NCBI GenBank assembly: GCA_003259005.1
Contig: QLII01000001.1
Location: 1,116,001-1,180,000, forward strand
Length of the DNA: 64,000 nt
Reading direction: 5' to 3'
DNA from: Spirosoma telluris
GTDB taxonomy: Bacteria > Bacteroidota > Bacteroidia > Cytophagales > Spirosomataceae
Under the pieces are notes generated by a model. That model saw only the letters and a list, made by a program, of their open reading frames with translations, was not told where the DNA came from and did no database searches. Shown here one piece after another: positions 37,154 to 46,635 of the stretch. Position 1 is the stretch's first letter. Every line of letters starts with the position of its first letter. The translations under genes and the position numbers were made by a program.

Positions 37154-39279
37154 TTACGCGTTTTTGTTCTCTGGCTTCGGCAACAAAACTTTGCGTGACA
37201 AACGGTACTTTCCGGTCTTTTTATCCACGTCAATCAATTTTACCGTTACTTCCTCACCTACCTGCAAGACGCCATCCATCGTTTCTAAACGTTCCCACTT
37301 AATCTCGGAAATGTGCAATAACCCATCCTTGCCTGGCATGAACTCCACAAAAGCACCGAAAGGCTGAATCGTTTTAACTTTACCTACGTAGGTTTCCCCA
37401 ACTTCCGGTACGGCCACAATGCCTTTCACACGAGACACGGCCTTATCCATACTCTCTTTGCTGGTAGCAAAAATACTAACCCAACCAGCGTTGTCGTGCT
37501 CGTCGATATTCACAACGGCACCCGAATCTTTCTGGATATCCTGAACAACTTTACCACCGGGCCCAATAACGGCACCAATCTGGTTTGTATCGATCTTGAT
37601 TACAACGGCACGGGGTGCGTGAGGTTTCAAATCAGCACGCACTTCGGCGATGCCTTTCTTCATCTCCCCAAGGATGTGCAACCGCCCTAAGCGAGCCTGC
37701 TCCAGGGCCTGAGCCAGTACCTCATAGGATAAACCATCCACTTTCAGGTCCATCTGACAGGCAACAATCCCTTTCTCGGTACCCGTTACCTTGAAATCCA
37801 TATCACCCAGGTGATCTTCGTCGCCGAGGATATCCGACAATACAGCGTATTTGTCACCGTCCGAAATCAAACCCATGGCGATACCCGCTACAGGTGCTTT
37901 GATTTTAATACCAGCATCCATCAATGCCATTGTTCCGGCGCAAACTGTCGCCATCGACGACGATCCGTTCGACTCCAGAATGTCAGATACAATCCGAATG
38001 GTGTATGGATTATCTTCGGCAGGGGGTAATACTTTCTTCAACGACCGATGGGCCAGATTACCATGGCCAATTTCGCGCCGACCGGCACCCGGTTAGGCTT
38101 CACTTCGCCCGTAGAAAAACCAGGGAAATTGTAATGCAGCAGGAACTTGGCATAGCCCTGATACATAGTCTGATCGACAATCTGCTCGTCGGTTTTGGTA
38201 CCAAGTGTAGCCGTTGTTAACGACTGCGTTTCGCCACGGGTAAACAGGGCCGAACCGTGAGGGCCAGGCAGAATACCTGCTTCGGCCATTATCGGACGGA
38301 TTTGATCCAGTTTACGGCCATCCAAGCGAACCCGCTCATCCAATACTAACCGGCGTGATGCTTCCCATTCAAGATCGTGGAAATAAGTTTTTATTAAACC
38401 TACATTCACTTCCGACCCTTCGGGAAACGACGCTATGTATTCATCACGGATGGCTTTAGCTGCTTCAGAACGTCCTTTTTTACTTGGGTTCTGCTGGCTG
38501 ACAGCCGCATAAATTTTATCGTAGGTGGCCGCACGAACAGCTGCACGAAGTTCTTCGTCATGCGTTTCGTGGTTGTATTGACGCTTTTCCGTCTTACCGA
38601 CTTTAACCGTCAATTCTTTCTGAGCCTGGCATTGAACTTTGATGGCTTCGTGAGCAACTTTGAGTGCCTCAACGACTTCGGCTTCCGAACATTCGTCCAT
38701 CTCGCCTTCCACCATACAAATATCTTTCTCGGTAGCCGCCACGATCAAGTCGATTGTAGCGCGTTCGAGTTCAGACGTTTTAGGATTGATTTTGTACTGA
38801 CCGTCAATTTTAGCAACGCGTACTTCAGAAATCGGCCCATTGAACGGAATATCGGATACCGCCAGCGCCGACGAAGCTGCCAGAGCCGCCAGGGCATCGG
38901 GCTGAACTTCGGGATCAGCCGAGATCAGGGTAATCATCACCTGCGTATCGGCATGGTAATTGTCGGGGAAGATAGGCCGTAAGGCACGGTCAACTAACCG
39001 GCTGATCAGGATTTCGTGATCACCCAGACGGCCTTCGCGCCGTTGGAAACTACCTGGAATCCGGCCAGCAGAAGCAAATTTTTCTTGGTAATCAACAGAT
39101 AAAGGAAGGAAATCAACACCTTCTTTGGCATCTTTACTTGATACGACAGTCGCTAACAGCATTGTGTCGCCTAATCTGACAACCACCGCTCCGTCGGCCT
39201 GTCGGGCCATTTTTCCGGTTTCGATGGTAATTTCCCGCCCGTCGGGCAGCGCAACGGATTGCGTGGTGATTTGAAACAT
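37154..39279 (-). CDS. pnp: Polyribonucleotide nucleotidyltransferase (PNPase), one frameshift
   Basis: About 709 residues after repair. 3'-to-5' phosphorolytic RNA degradation. Two RNase PH domains ([40 protein letters not shown]; repaired [40 protein letters not shown]), then KH ([20 protein letters not shown]) and S1 ([35 protein letters not shown]). The break is one missing G in GGG (plus CCC 38088-38090). It is downstream of rpsO, as in many bacteria, but separated from it by a terminator. An important gene, so the break is read as error. Confidence 0.95.
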
Positions 39280-39420
39280 ACAACAGATTTTGAATACGTC
39301 CTCTTACAGCTTTAAACCGCTTCGATGGCCCGGCATGCCTTGCCATCTACCGTTTCCGGATTTTCATTTTGTTTCTTAACGGGTTTTCACCACATTCTCC
39401 TGTAGAAACTACAAAAATGA

Positions 39421-39446
39421 GGGAATCTACTAGTTGCAGATTCCCT
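39421..39446. terminator. Terminator of rpsO (between rpsO and pnp)
   Basis: GGGAATCT, loop, AGATTCCC, with T7 on the plus strand and TCATTTTTG on the minus strand. It is 20 bases after the rpsO stop. The 39280-39420 stretch after it has no further recognisable signal. Confidence 0.75.
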
Positions 39447-39465
39447 TTTTTTGTGAAGTAGCCGA

Positions 39466-39741
39466 TTACTTCCGCAATCCCAGCGCGGCCAGAATAGCCC
39501 GGTAACGCGAGATGTCTTTTTTAAGCAGGTAATTCAGCAACCGCCGACGCTTACCAACTAATTTTAAAAGACCCAGTTGGGTGCCGTAATCGTGCTTGTG
39601 AACTTTCAGGTGCTCAGTTAAATGACTGATCCGGTAAGTGAACAGCGCGATCTGGGATTCGGCCGACCCGGTGTCCGCTGCACTTTTGGCATGGCCCGAG
39701 GTGGAGAATATCTCCTGTTTTTTTTCGGTCGTTAGATACAT
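39466..39741 (-). CDS. rpsO: Ribosomal protein uS15
   Basis: 91 residues, intact. It reads [20 protein letters not shown], then [40 protein letters not shown] and [20 protein letters not shown]. It binds 16S rRNA early in 30S assembly. The start at 39741 was chosen because the family begins MYLT; the frame is open further upstream. A TATCTTTG promoter box is 40 bases upstream. Confidence 0.97.
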   Translation of the reverse strand: MYLTTEKKQEIFSTSGHAKSAADTGSAESQIALFTYRISHLTEHLKVHKHDYGTQLGLLKLVGKRRRLLNYLLKKDISRYRAILAALGLRK

Positions 39742-39780
39742 CTTCAGACAGCTAATAAAATGAAATAATGAATTTGGGTG

Positions 39781-39788
39781 CAAAGATA
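39781..39788 (-). promoter_or_regulatory. -7 box of rpsO promoter
   Basis: The minus strand reads TATCTTTG then CACCC, a full TAnnTTTG match followed by the typical CA-rich start site. No clear TTTG lies at -33. The distance to the rpsO ATG is about 40 bases. Confidence 0.65.
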
Positions 39789-39809
39789 GGAAAATTAGCC
39801 GGTTTTCGG

Positions 39810-39897
39810 TAGTCATTAGTCGATTGTTTTTCAACTAACCCCTGTCATACGCAGATTGGTCCCCTATTTATTAACTGACAGCTATTGACTGACGACT
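39810..39897. repeat. Hairpin-like element, family C, overlapping the LptF/G end
   Basis: AGTCATTAGTCGATTG (39810-39825) and AACTGACAGCTATTGACTGA (39872 on) are complementary family C words. The right arm supplies the last codons (SRQSIAVS) and the stop of the permease gene. Confidence 0.65.
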
Positions 39898-41376
39898 TTT
39901 TCGTTCTGCCCATTTTCGTTTCAAGCGTTCCCAGGCAATCACATACACATCTTTATCGAACAGGCGCGAATCGTGGCGGGCACGCTGCATGAGCAGTAGC
40001 CCAATCGGCAATAAGACAATGTTTGCCATCCAGGCCCCCAGCGGTACCCAGAGCAGTCCATCTTTCGCATATTTGTCGCCTGCGATCGTCAATACATAGA
40101 GGAAAATAAAGAAGACAATGGCAATTAGTACCGGCACCCCAAATCCCCTTTCTTAATAATAGCCCCCATAGACGCGCCAATCAGGAACATCACAAAAATT
40201 GAAATCGACTGGGTGAATTTGTGGTGAGTTTCTAACTGGTACTTCCAGACACCCTTCTCTTTTTCAGTCAGATAAGTAACGTTGGACGTTGAGTAAGAGA
40301 GAATATTTTGCGCCTGGCTCAGGGCCGCCTGGGCTAAATCGGGCGTTGCGACGGGCCGTTTTTTCAGGAGTGAGTCAACCCATTTTCCATCCTTGACCAC
40401 CTTCTGTCGAAGAACGGCATCAGACTTGAACTGGTAGTTATAATATTGTCGGGATGTACTGGCAACATTCAGACTTGTTCTTGTGTAATCTTTTCGGAGT
40501 GAGTCGGTTAGGGTTGACAGTTCATTCAGGTTTTTCATGTACTCATGATACTCGAACTGGTTCTCATCAGTACGTTTAATGCCAAACGACTCCAGGCTGA
40601 TTACGAGCCGGTAGTCCTTAAAGCCATTTCGCATGAACTGTGCCCCTTTGTTAGGCATGCCACCACCAGCGAAACTAATAGAATTGTTATCTGAATACTC
40701 CTGATAGTCGTTCCCATTGAAGAGCTGAAAAACTAGGTAAGACCGATCCTTATCGGTATACATCCGACCCGAATCGGCTAAAATAATTTCACGATTACCA
40801 GCCTCCAATCCGTTTGTTGGATGTTTGTAAATGACCAGTCCTTTCAGCAAATCGCCGTTTTTACTGTCTTTAGGGCCTTTAATTTTGTGATCTACTTTAA
40901 TGCTGTACCCTGGCAAATCGTTGTAAAAAATGCCTTCTTTCAAATTTAGGGTAGCTTTAGCGGTTTTAATATCATAGAGCAGACTATAGCCTTTCAGGTT
41001 TGCCCAGGGCGAGACCGAATTATTAAACCAGAATGAAAAGGCACTGATACCAATAGCGACAATGAGCAGTGGCTGCATTGCTCTTGTAAGCGAAATACCC
41101 GCACTTTTTAGGGCGGTTAATTCAAAAAAACTCCCCAAGATTGCCGAATGTCATCAATGACGATAGTAAGACAGCCAGGGGCAACGCAGTAGGGATAGTT
41201 AGCAGGGCAAAGTAGAAGAGCAATCGACCAAAGGTAGCCAGGTCGAGATCTTTGGAAACAAAATCATCAATGTAAAACATCAGCAGTCGCATCAGAAAAA
41301 TGAAGATGACGACGCCGAGGGTTAAAAAAAACGGCCCCCAAAACGAGCCGAGTATTAGTTTATCTATTTTCTTCAT
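39871..41376 (-). CDS. LptF/LptG-family permease, two frameshifts
   Basis: About 502 residues after repair. YjgP/YjgQ family, the inner-membrane part of the LptBFG lipopolysaccharide extractor. Helices 1-3 (LGSFWGPFFLTLGVVIFIFL, LLFYFALLTIPTALPLAVLL) with MTFGNLGEFFELTALKSAG, a periplasmic beta-jellyroll (LNLKEGIFYNDLPGYSIKVD) and helices 4-6 (ISIFVMFLIGASMGAIIKKG, VLIAIVFFIFLYVLTIAGDK). Breaks: T7 at 41124-41130, which looks like one extra base (the only insertion seen), and GGGG at 40143-40146. The long periplasmic insert (residues ~130-330) includes a coiled region. The last residues come from a repeat element. Confidence 0.9.
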
Positions 41377-41379
41377 ATA

Positions 41380-41460
41380 AATGAATAATGTATAATGTTG
41401 ACTGCATAATGCTACCTCCCTAACGAGCCGTTATACAGTATTCATTACTCATTATACATT
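41380..41460. repeat. Intergenic hairpin, family A
   Basis: Left words AATGAATAATGTATAATG (41382-41399) face right words TTCATTACTCATTATACATT (41441-41460). It fills the 84-base gap between the permease and START-like genes. Third copy of the family A word. Confidence 0.75.
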
Positions 41461-41461
41461 T

Positions 41462-41854
41462 TTAACTTCCTACAATTTCCTTCAGCTTATCCATTAAACC
41501 ATCCCACAGGTCTTTGAGTTCTTCTTCGTCGGTTGTATTTGAATAGTCGGTAATGCGGAGAAATGTCGATTGGGTCAGTTCGCTCTGGTCAACACGGAAG
41601 TCAACATAATTATTGTCGGAATCATTATCGTCCGTATTTAAGAACTCAAAGCGAACCCCTTTATTTTGCCGCATCGATACCTGCCGGGCAATGTGACTCT
41701 CGTTGTCCCACTGGAAATCGAACCGCTGTTCAGGCATTGTGTTGACTTTGCTGGCAAACCACTGCGACAGGCCTGATGCCGTGCTAATGTAGGGAAACAG
41801 CATTTTGGGAGACGCCCGAAGTTCATATTCGGTAATAAATTTCAATTTCTCCAT
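41462..41854 (-). CDS. START-like (SRPBCC fold) protein
   Basis: 130 residues, intact. KLKFITEYELRASPKMLFPY, then ASGLSQWFASKVNTMPEQRF, RVDQSELTQSTFLRITDYSN and LWDGLMDKLKEIVGS. It is the START-like family conserved across Bacteroidota, with a hydrophobic pocket closed by a long C-terminal helix. The ligand is unknown. A TACCTTTG box upstream (41882-41889) probably drives it, and it is divergent from tRNA-Met. Confidence 0.88.
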   Translation of the reverse strand: MEKLKFITEYELRASPKMLFPYISTASGLSQWFASKVNTMPEQRFDFQWDNESHIARQVSMRQNKGVRFEFLNTDDNDSDNNYVDFRVDQSELTQSTFLRITDYSNTTDEEELKDLWDGLMDKLKEIVGS

Positions 41855-41881
41855 AACTTATTATACTAAAGGGGTCATTGG

Positions 41882-41889
41882 CAAAGGTA
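41882..41889 (-). promoter_or_regulatory. -7 box for START-like gene
   Basis: The minus strand reads TACCTTTG, 28 bases before the ATG. The -33 region is TTTC at a shorter spacing than usual (15 bases). Confidence 0.45.
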
Positions 41890-41921
41890 AACGATTTTTT
41901 TTGCGAAAGTCAACGCTGTTT

Positions 41922-41952
41922 TTTGTCCGAACCTATTTTTTCCTTACTTTTG
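41922..41952 (+). promoter_or_regulatory. Promoter of tRNA-Met (TTTG-N19-TACTTTTG)
   Basis: TTTG at 41922-41925, 19 bases, then TACTTTTG at 41945-41952. This is an exact Bacteroidota consensus promoter, ending 11 bases before the tRNA. Confidence 0.85.
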
Positions 41953-41963
41953 TGAAATCAAAC

Positions 41964-42040
41964 GGCGGGGTAGCTCAGATGGTTAGAGCGTAGGATTCAT
42001 AACCCTAAGGTCGGCAGTTCGATCCTGCTCCCCGCTACCA
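41964..42040 (+). tRNA. tRNA-Met (anticodon CAT)
   Basis: 77 bases including encoded CCA. Acceptor GGCGGGG/CCCCGCT (first pair G-U), D arm GCTC...GAGC, anticodon loop TTCATAA, T arm GGCAG-TTCGATC-CTGCT. The top anticodon-stem pair is A-C, a mismatch. It has no C1-A72 mismatch or GGG/CCC stem, so it is not the initiator. A CAT anticodon could also be tRNA-Ile2 (lysidine-modified), which cannot be excluded here. Confidence 0.9.
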
Positions 42041-42057
42041 CTGATAACCAAACAGTT

Positions 42058-42091
42058 AGCCTCCAATACGAAAAGTTTTGGAGGCTTTTTT
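42058..42091 (+). terminator. Terminator after tRNA-Met
   Basis: AGCCTCCAA ... TTGGAGGCT followed by T6. Strong rho-independent form. Confidence 0.9.
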
Positions 42092-42525
42092 ATTGACTAC
42101 CATAGGCAGTCAAAAGCATCTATAAAATGTATTTTGGTAAAGCGCTAACTTCATCTAATCAGCCTTCATTAGCTTGTTAAGGATGAAAAATAACTGAAAA
42201 ATCAGTTAAGCTTTGCCAATTGTCTTACATGAACCAATATTTTTGGTATGGGACAGCCTCCAAGGTATTTCCATATTAGCGGTTATACCGATCTCCTCTC
42301 AAAATATTTATTAAGCGGTCAATGGAAAACGTTCCTGTTCTCCGATCCTGTCTTCATTGATATCCCCTGCTCATTTTCTTTTATTGACTGAGACTTATCC
42401 AGGAATCCCTTTGTTGGTGAGTATGCAGGGGAGCTATGCGACTATTCACCGACACATTCTGCCTGCTGGCCCCAATTCTCCATGCCAATCAATCGAGTTA
42501 GCGGATTCAGGAGTAATTTTCCTAC
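42092..42525. other. 434-base gap before the LytS-like gene
   Basis: No gene that I can support. It contains a short palindrome TAACTGAAAAATCAGTTA at 42191-42208, a possible operator, and a short open frame of about 35 codons from 42424 without family resemblance. A promoter for the histidine kinase should lie here but no clear TAnnTTTG box was found. Confidence 0.5.
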
Positions 42526-43637
42526 ATGAATAATCGGCTTTCGACCATCGCGATTCATCTACTTGGTTGCGTAACCTTTCTGGCTCTCCCCTATATTTTT
42601 GCGACGGATGGATTGGCAAAACTGGCCGAGCTTCCCTACAATCCGCACGAGCAGCGTAATCTGGTGTCATATCTGCTGACGATCGTCTTTTTTTATACCA
42701 ATTACTATGTCCTGATTCCGAAGTTGTTCTTACACCGAAAATACATCGCCTATGCCCTCGCTTCATTAGGCTGTTTTCTACTCATTGAAAGCTCGCTTGC
42801 TGTCATCAATCGGCAAGGAATCGGTTCACAAACCAGGCGACAAGGCCCACCACCCGGCGAACGTATGGAACACATGCCACCACCCCATTTTCCTGGTGAA
42901 GTACCTCCCTCCTTCTCACCTGGCCATTTTCCAGAACCAGGCCCTCAACAACCGGGCTTACCATCGGAGCGTAGTCAAACGTTTTTTCTGACGCTGGTTG
43001 GCTTCCTGATGGCGTTAGCGATACGCGTAAACAATCGCTGGCGCGAAACCGAACAGGAAAAAATTCAGACCGAACTCTCCTATCTAAAGGCTCAGATTAA
43101 CCCGCATTTTCTGTTCAACACCCTCAATAGCATCTATTCGCTGGCGATTATCGAATCCCCCCCAACGGCCGATGCCATCATTAAACTGTCGTCGTTTCTC
43201 CGTTATGTTATTCAGGAGTCGCAGAAAAATCTGGTTTCCTTACGAAATGAACTGGACTACATTGGGCAGTATATTGCTCTCCAACAACTGCGGCTGGGTG
43301 ATACAGCCGCAGTTGATTTTACCGTCGATGGGAAACCGAACGGCAAACAAATTGTCCCGTTACTCCTTATTTCTTTCATCGAAAATGCATTCAAATACGG
43401 GTTAGCCCCGAGGAGCCTTCGGCTATTCAGATTTGTATTTCAATTAAGGACAGTGAACTGCATTGTCACGTAGCGAATAAGAAAGTACGAGTATTTCAAC
43501 CAACGGCGGTGGCCAGCGGCATTGGGTTGACCAATACAAAATCTCGTTTACAGCTTCTATATCCAGAACGTCATCTGCTGATTATCAGCGACAAACCAAC
43601 TAGTTTCACCATTGACCTAACGATTACCCTGTCATGA
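42526..43637 (+). CDS. LytS/YpdA-like sensor histidine kinase, one frameshift
   Basis: About 370 residues after repair. Four membrane helices at roughly 7-28, 45-65, 71-90 and 152-170. Between helices 3 and 4 lies a Pro-rich loop of about 55 residues with Met and His (GERMEHMPPPHFPGEVPP; FSPGHFPEPGPQQPG). The kinase part is the His_kinase family of LytS: QTELSYLKAQINPHFLFNTL with the phosphoryl His, then N-box ENAFKYG and a G-box GIGLTNTKSRL after repair. The break is a CCCC run at 43408-43411. The true stop at 43635-43637 overlaps the regulator ATG (ATGA), so the pair is coupled. Signal unknown; the loop could bind a metal or be a flexible spacer. Confidence 0.88.
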
Positions 43638-44388
43638 TTCGCGCCATTGCCTTAGACGACGAGCCCCCTGCACTTCGGGTGCTCACCCACTTCTGCCAGC
43701 AAGTGGACGTTATCGATCTCCAAAAAACCTTTACCCGCACCGACGAGGCATTACGCTATCTGGAGCAATTCCCAGTTGATCTATTGTTTTTGGACATCAA
43801 TATGCCGTCAATGTCAGGCATTGATTTTTATAAAGCCGTGGGTACTACTTCCGCAGCTAGGTCGCAAGCGACCGTATCGACGGATCGGATGGTTATTTTC
43901 ACAACAGCCTATGCCGAATATGCTGTAGAAGGCTTTACGCTTAATGCGGTTGATTACCTGTTAAAGCCCTTTACGTTTGAGCGATTTGTGCAGGCAGCCA
44001 ATAAAGCGGCTGATTTTTACCGCTGGCAGCAACGGACCGATTCCCTAGTGAAGCCTACCTCTATATCCGGGCCGACTATACGCTCCACAAAATTGCGTTG
44101 GCCGATATTTTATTCATTGAAGGGCTGGATGATTACTTAAAAATTCACCTCCAGCCCGATAATACCAGTAAAAATCGGGCAGAGGTGCCTCGACCTATTG
44201 TAGCGCGAATGACGATGAAAGCGATGATGGAGCGTCTCCCTAACCACAGCTTCAGTCGGGTGCACCGCTCGTATATCGTGCCCTTGAACCGGATCGAGGC
44301 CATTCGAAACAAGACAATTTTATTAGGTGATCGTGAGATTCCGATCGGTGCCAGCTATGAAACCGACTTAGTAAATCGATTGGGGTAA
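43634..44388 (+). CDS. LytTR response regulator, one frameshift
   Basis: About 251 residues after repair. Receiver domain AIALDDEPPALRVLTHFCQQ, with the phospho-acceptor Asp in DLLFLDINMPSMSGIDF, Thr/Lys switch (VIFTTAYAEYAV, DYLLKPFTF). Then a LytTR DNA-binding domain: LYIRADYTLHKIALADILFI, GLDDYLKIHLQP, MTMKAMMERLPNHSFSRVHR and SYIVPLNRIEAIRNKTILLG. Break near 44060 (missing base before GAAGCCTACC). It is partner of the overlapping LytS-like kinase. Targets unknown; the next gene downstream, on the same strand, is the dioxygenase-like lipoprotein. Confidence 0.9.
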
Positions 44389-44508
44389 TAAGCTTCCCGT
44401 TTACCGACACAAATGGATCGTTTACCGCAAACTCCAACGGTCAAGCAACATTAAATCTGGTTGCCGCGTACTGTTTTGTATAAATCAACTTCCTGTTTAA
44501 ACTTTTGT

Positions 44509-45261
44509 ATGGAACGTAAAGAATTTTTGAAACGCGGTTTTGGCAGTTTACTAGGCATTGCTGCCGTTGCCCCCCTTGTTGGAGGTTGTTCGTCATCTAC
44601 GGTTGATCCTGTTTCGACCACCACTACGGGCACTAGCACATCAACTGGCTCAACCAATGGCAATTCGTCTAGTAATTGTAGTGTCACACCCAGCGAAACG
44701 GAAGGGCCTTTTCCAACGAAAGTACCTGCTAATTTTGTACGAAAAGACATCACAGATGGGCGAACAGGCGTTGCGTTTACGATGAATATCACCATCAAAA
44801 ATGCCAGTAGCAGTTGTGCAGCCTTAGCGGGTGCGCTGGTCGATGTCTGGCACTGCGACAAAGACGGCTACTATTCGGAATATGGTGGAACCGGCATGCA
44901 AAGCGTTAATTTCACGACTGTTGATTTTCTGCGCGGTCGGCAAACGACCGATGCCAATGGGCTGGTGTCGTTTACATCCATTTTTCCCGGCTGGTATTCG
45001 GGTCGTGCTCCGCATATCCACGTCCATATTTACAACTCAGCCGGAAAATCGCTGCTGGTTACGCAGATTGCCTTCCCTTACGACATCACGACCACGGTGT
45101 ATACAACGGCTCAGTCCTATGGCTATACAAAAGGCGTGCAGGATACGAAGAATGAGTCCGATAATGTGTTCTCGGATGGGTTTACGACTGAATTAGCGAC
45201 CGTTTCGGGAAGTATATCGGGAGGGTATACACTTACGCATACAATCGTCGTCAGCGCGTAA
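44509..45261 (+). CDS. Intradiol ring-cleavage dioxygenase-like lipoprotein
   Basis: 250 residues, intact. It starts MERKEFLKRGFGSLLGIAAV and has lipobox LVGGC, so it is a lipoprotein; the RKEFLKRGF sequence is loosely Tat-like. A Ser/Thr-rich linker is followed by SVTPSETEGPFPTKVPANFV, ALVDVWHCDKDGYYSEYGG, RGRQTTDANGLVSFTSIFPG and WYSGRAPHIHVHIYN. The two Tyr (GYYS and GWYS) and His (PHIHVH) are the iron ligands of protocatechuate/catechol dioxygenases. The enzyme may cleave aromatic rings at the cell surface; the substrate is unknown. The start at 44509 was chosen over an upstream frame because of the signal. It is followed by a hairpin of CACAGAGAAC words. Confidence 0.85.
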   Translation: MERKEFLKRGFGSLLGIAAVAPLVGGCSSSTVDPVSTTTTGTSTSTGSTNGNSSSNCSVTPSETEGPFPTKVPANFVRKDITDGRTGVAFTMNITIKNASSSCAALAGALVDVWHCDKDGYYSEYGGTGMQSVNFTTVDFLRGRQTTDANGLVSFTSIFPGWYSGRAPHIHVHIYNSAGKSLLVTQIAFPYDITTTVYTTAQSYGYTKGVQDTKNESDNVFSDGFTTELATVSGSISGGYTLTHTIVVSA

Positions 45262-45273
45262 AAAATCAATTAA

Positions 45274-45335
45274 ACCACAGAGAACACGGAGTTTAAAATC
45301 ATGCGTTGAAACTGTGCTCTCTGTGCCTCTGTGGT
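45274..45335. repeat. Intergenic hairpin, family E (CACAGAGAAC words)
   Basis: Arms 45274-45291 (ACCACAGAGAACACGGAG) and 45317-45335 (CTCTCTGTGCCTCTGTGGT) pair with two mismatches. It lies between the dioxygenase-like and hypothetical genes. This word type is also frequent in intergenic gaps of unrelated bacteria (recalled, not checked). Confidence 0.85.
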
Positions 45336-45348
45336 AAAAAAATCATTC

Positions 45349-45891
45349 ATGTTTGCCTCTAGTATGTCAAAAGGAATCATTCGCCTGAGTTATCGAAAAA
45401 TCATTGACGCAACGTCTCAGAAACCCTGGGATAAATTCGTTTTCGAGGACACCTACATGGAGTTTTACATGCAGGCTCAGTTTTATAATCAGGCGAATGA
45501 ATACAGTACATTTCAGGAATTACTGGAGAATGTTCCCAACGCCGAGAAACTTCATCACCTGACCAGCGCAGCTGCTATTGGCTATATCCGGCAGTTAAAC
45601 AAACTCATTCCTGATATTGTCAATAGTTCAGGAAAACTTTGCCTCCCGTTTTCGCAATTCAAGTTTGAGATTATCCAGTCGCACGTTCAAAATAAAGAGG
45701 CCCATAAAGTTGCTGTCTTATTTTATAGTGAGCCGCTCACCTGGATCGACACGTTTTCTGATCGGCTTCTGATTGCCTATGGCGACCATCGAGAAGCTTT
45801 ACAGACTGGTAAAGAGGTGGAAACGGATTTGATTGCGTTGCAGCCCTATCTGAGTATTTCGTCCGTTCAGCAGACCGATTTGCCGAATTAA
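45349..45891 (+). CDS. Hypothetical protein upstream of pirin
   Basis: About 180 residues, soluble, no recognised domain. Start at 45349 (MFASSMSKGI) or 45364 (MSKGIIRLSYRKIID); an earlier in-frame GTG lies in the hairpin and is unlikely. It contains FVFEDTYMEFYMQAQFYN, FQELLENVPNAEKLHHLTSA and AVLFYSEPLTWIDTFSDRLL. Seven bases separate its stop from the pirin-like gene, so they are probably co-transcribed. Its function cannot be stated. Confidence 0.65.
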   Translation: MFASSMSKGIIRLSYRKIIDATSQKPWDKFVFEDTYMEFYMQAQFYNQANEYSTFQELLENVPNAEKLHHLTSAAAIGYIRQLNKLIPDIVNSSGKLCLPFSQFKFEIIQSHVQNKEAHKVAVLFYSEPLTWIDTFSDRLLIAYGDHREALQTGKEVETDLIALQPYLSISSVQQTDLPN

Positions 45892-45897
45892 GCCCCT

Positions 45898-46623
45898 ATG
45901 GATAATCAAACTCAGGTTCAACTGTACCTATCCGACATGAGAGGCTGCTCCCAACTCGACCACTTCCGAAGTTTTCACGGCTTCAATTTTGGTCATTACG
46001 TTGGTGAGCATCGGGAGCCCTTTGGCCCTCTGAAACTTCTGAACGATACTACCCTAAAGGCTGGTCATAGGATCACGATGAAAGTTGAAGAAAATACAAC
46101 AGTGATTCTTCTTCCGATCGTTGGTGGCCTTGCGTACCAAAGTAGTATTGAAGCTGGGTTTCTGGAAGCTGGCCAGGCCCAAATCCTCACGCTTTCGACC
46201 GGGATGGACTATGAAGTCAGTAACCCCTACGAGACCGAGTTGATCAATTTTATTGAGATTTGGCTAATCGACAGGTCAAGCGGGTTTATTCCTGATAGTC
46301 AGAAAACGAGCTTTGATCTTACCGATAAAAATAAGCTTCTGTCTCTATTTCCATCTACTGTGACACAGGCTAACAGCCCACACCAATGTAGCGCCTATAT
46401 TGGTCAGTATGCTGGACGGGCTGAGGGCATTTATCGACTAAAACGTGCAGAGCATGGTGTCTTTGTATTTGTCCTGAGTGGTGCGTTTGAAGTGCAGAAC
46501 CGGCTTCTTCATGAACGGGATGGTCTGTCTTTACGAACGATCCAACACGGCGAAATAGACTTTGAGGCCTTATCAAACAATGCTGTACTCCTACTGCTGG
46601 AAATTCCCATAACGGCTAAGTAA
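45898..46623 (+). CDS. Pirin-family (bicupin) protein
   Basis: 241 residues, intact. RSFHGFNFGHYVGEHREPFG then PLKLLNDTTLKAGHRITMKV and LPIVGGLAYQSSIEAGFLEA in the N-terminal cupin. The C-terminal half (IYRLKRAEHGVFVFVLSGAF) is a second, more diverged cupin with a jelly-roll pattern. Pirin-like proteins bind iron and some oxidise quercetin; the usual fourth ligand pattern is only partly visible, so activity is uncertain. It follows the hypothetical gene by 7 bases. Confidence 0.8.
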   Translation: MDNQTQVQLYLSDMRGCSQLDHFRSFHGFNFGHYVGEHREPFGPLKLLNDTTLKAGHRITMKVEENTTVILLPIVGGLAYQSSIEAGFLEAGQAQILTLSTGMDYEVSNPYETELINFIEIWLIDRSSGFIPDSQKTSFDLTDKNKLLSLFPSTVTQANSPHQCSAYIGQYAGRAEGIYRLKRAEHGVFVFVLSGAFEVQNRLLHERDGLSLRTIQHGEIDFEALSNNAVLLLLEIPITAK

Positions 46624-46635
46624 AATCCCGTGTTT

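Noticed and set aside
42446..42766. Minus-strand frame of 106 codons
   Set aside because: It overlaps the LytS-like kinase start; antisense shadow.
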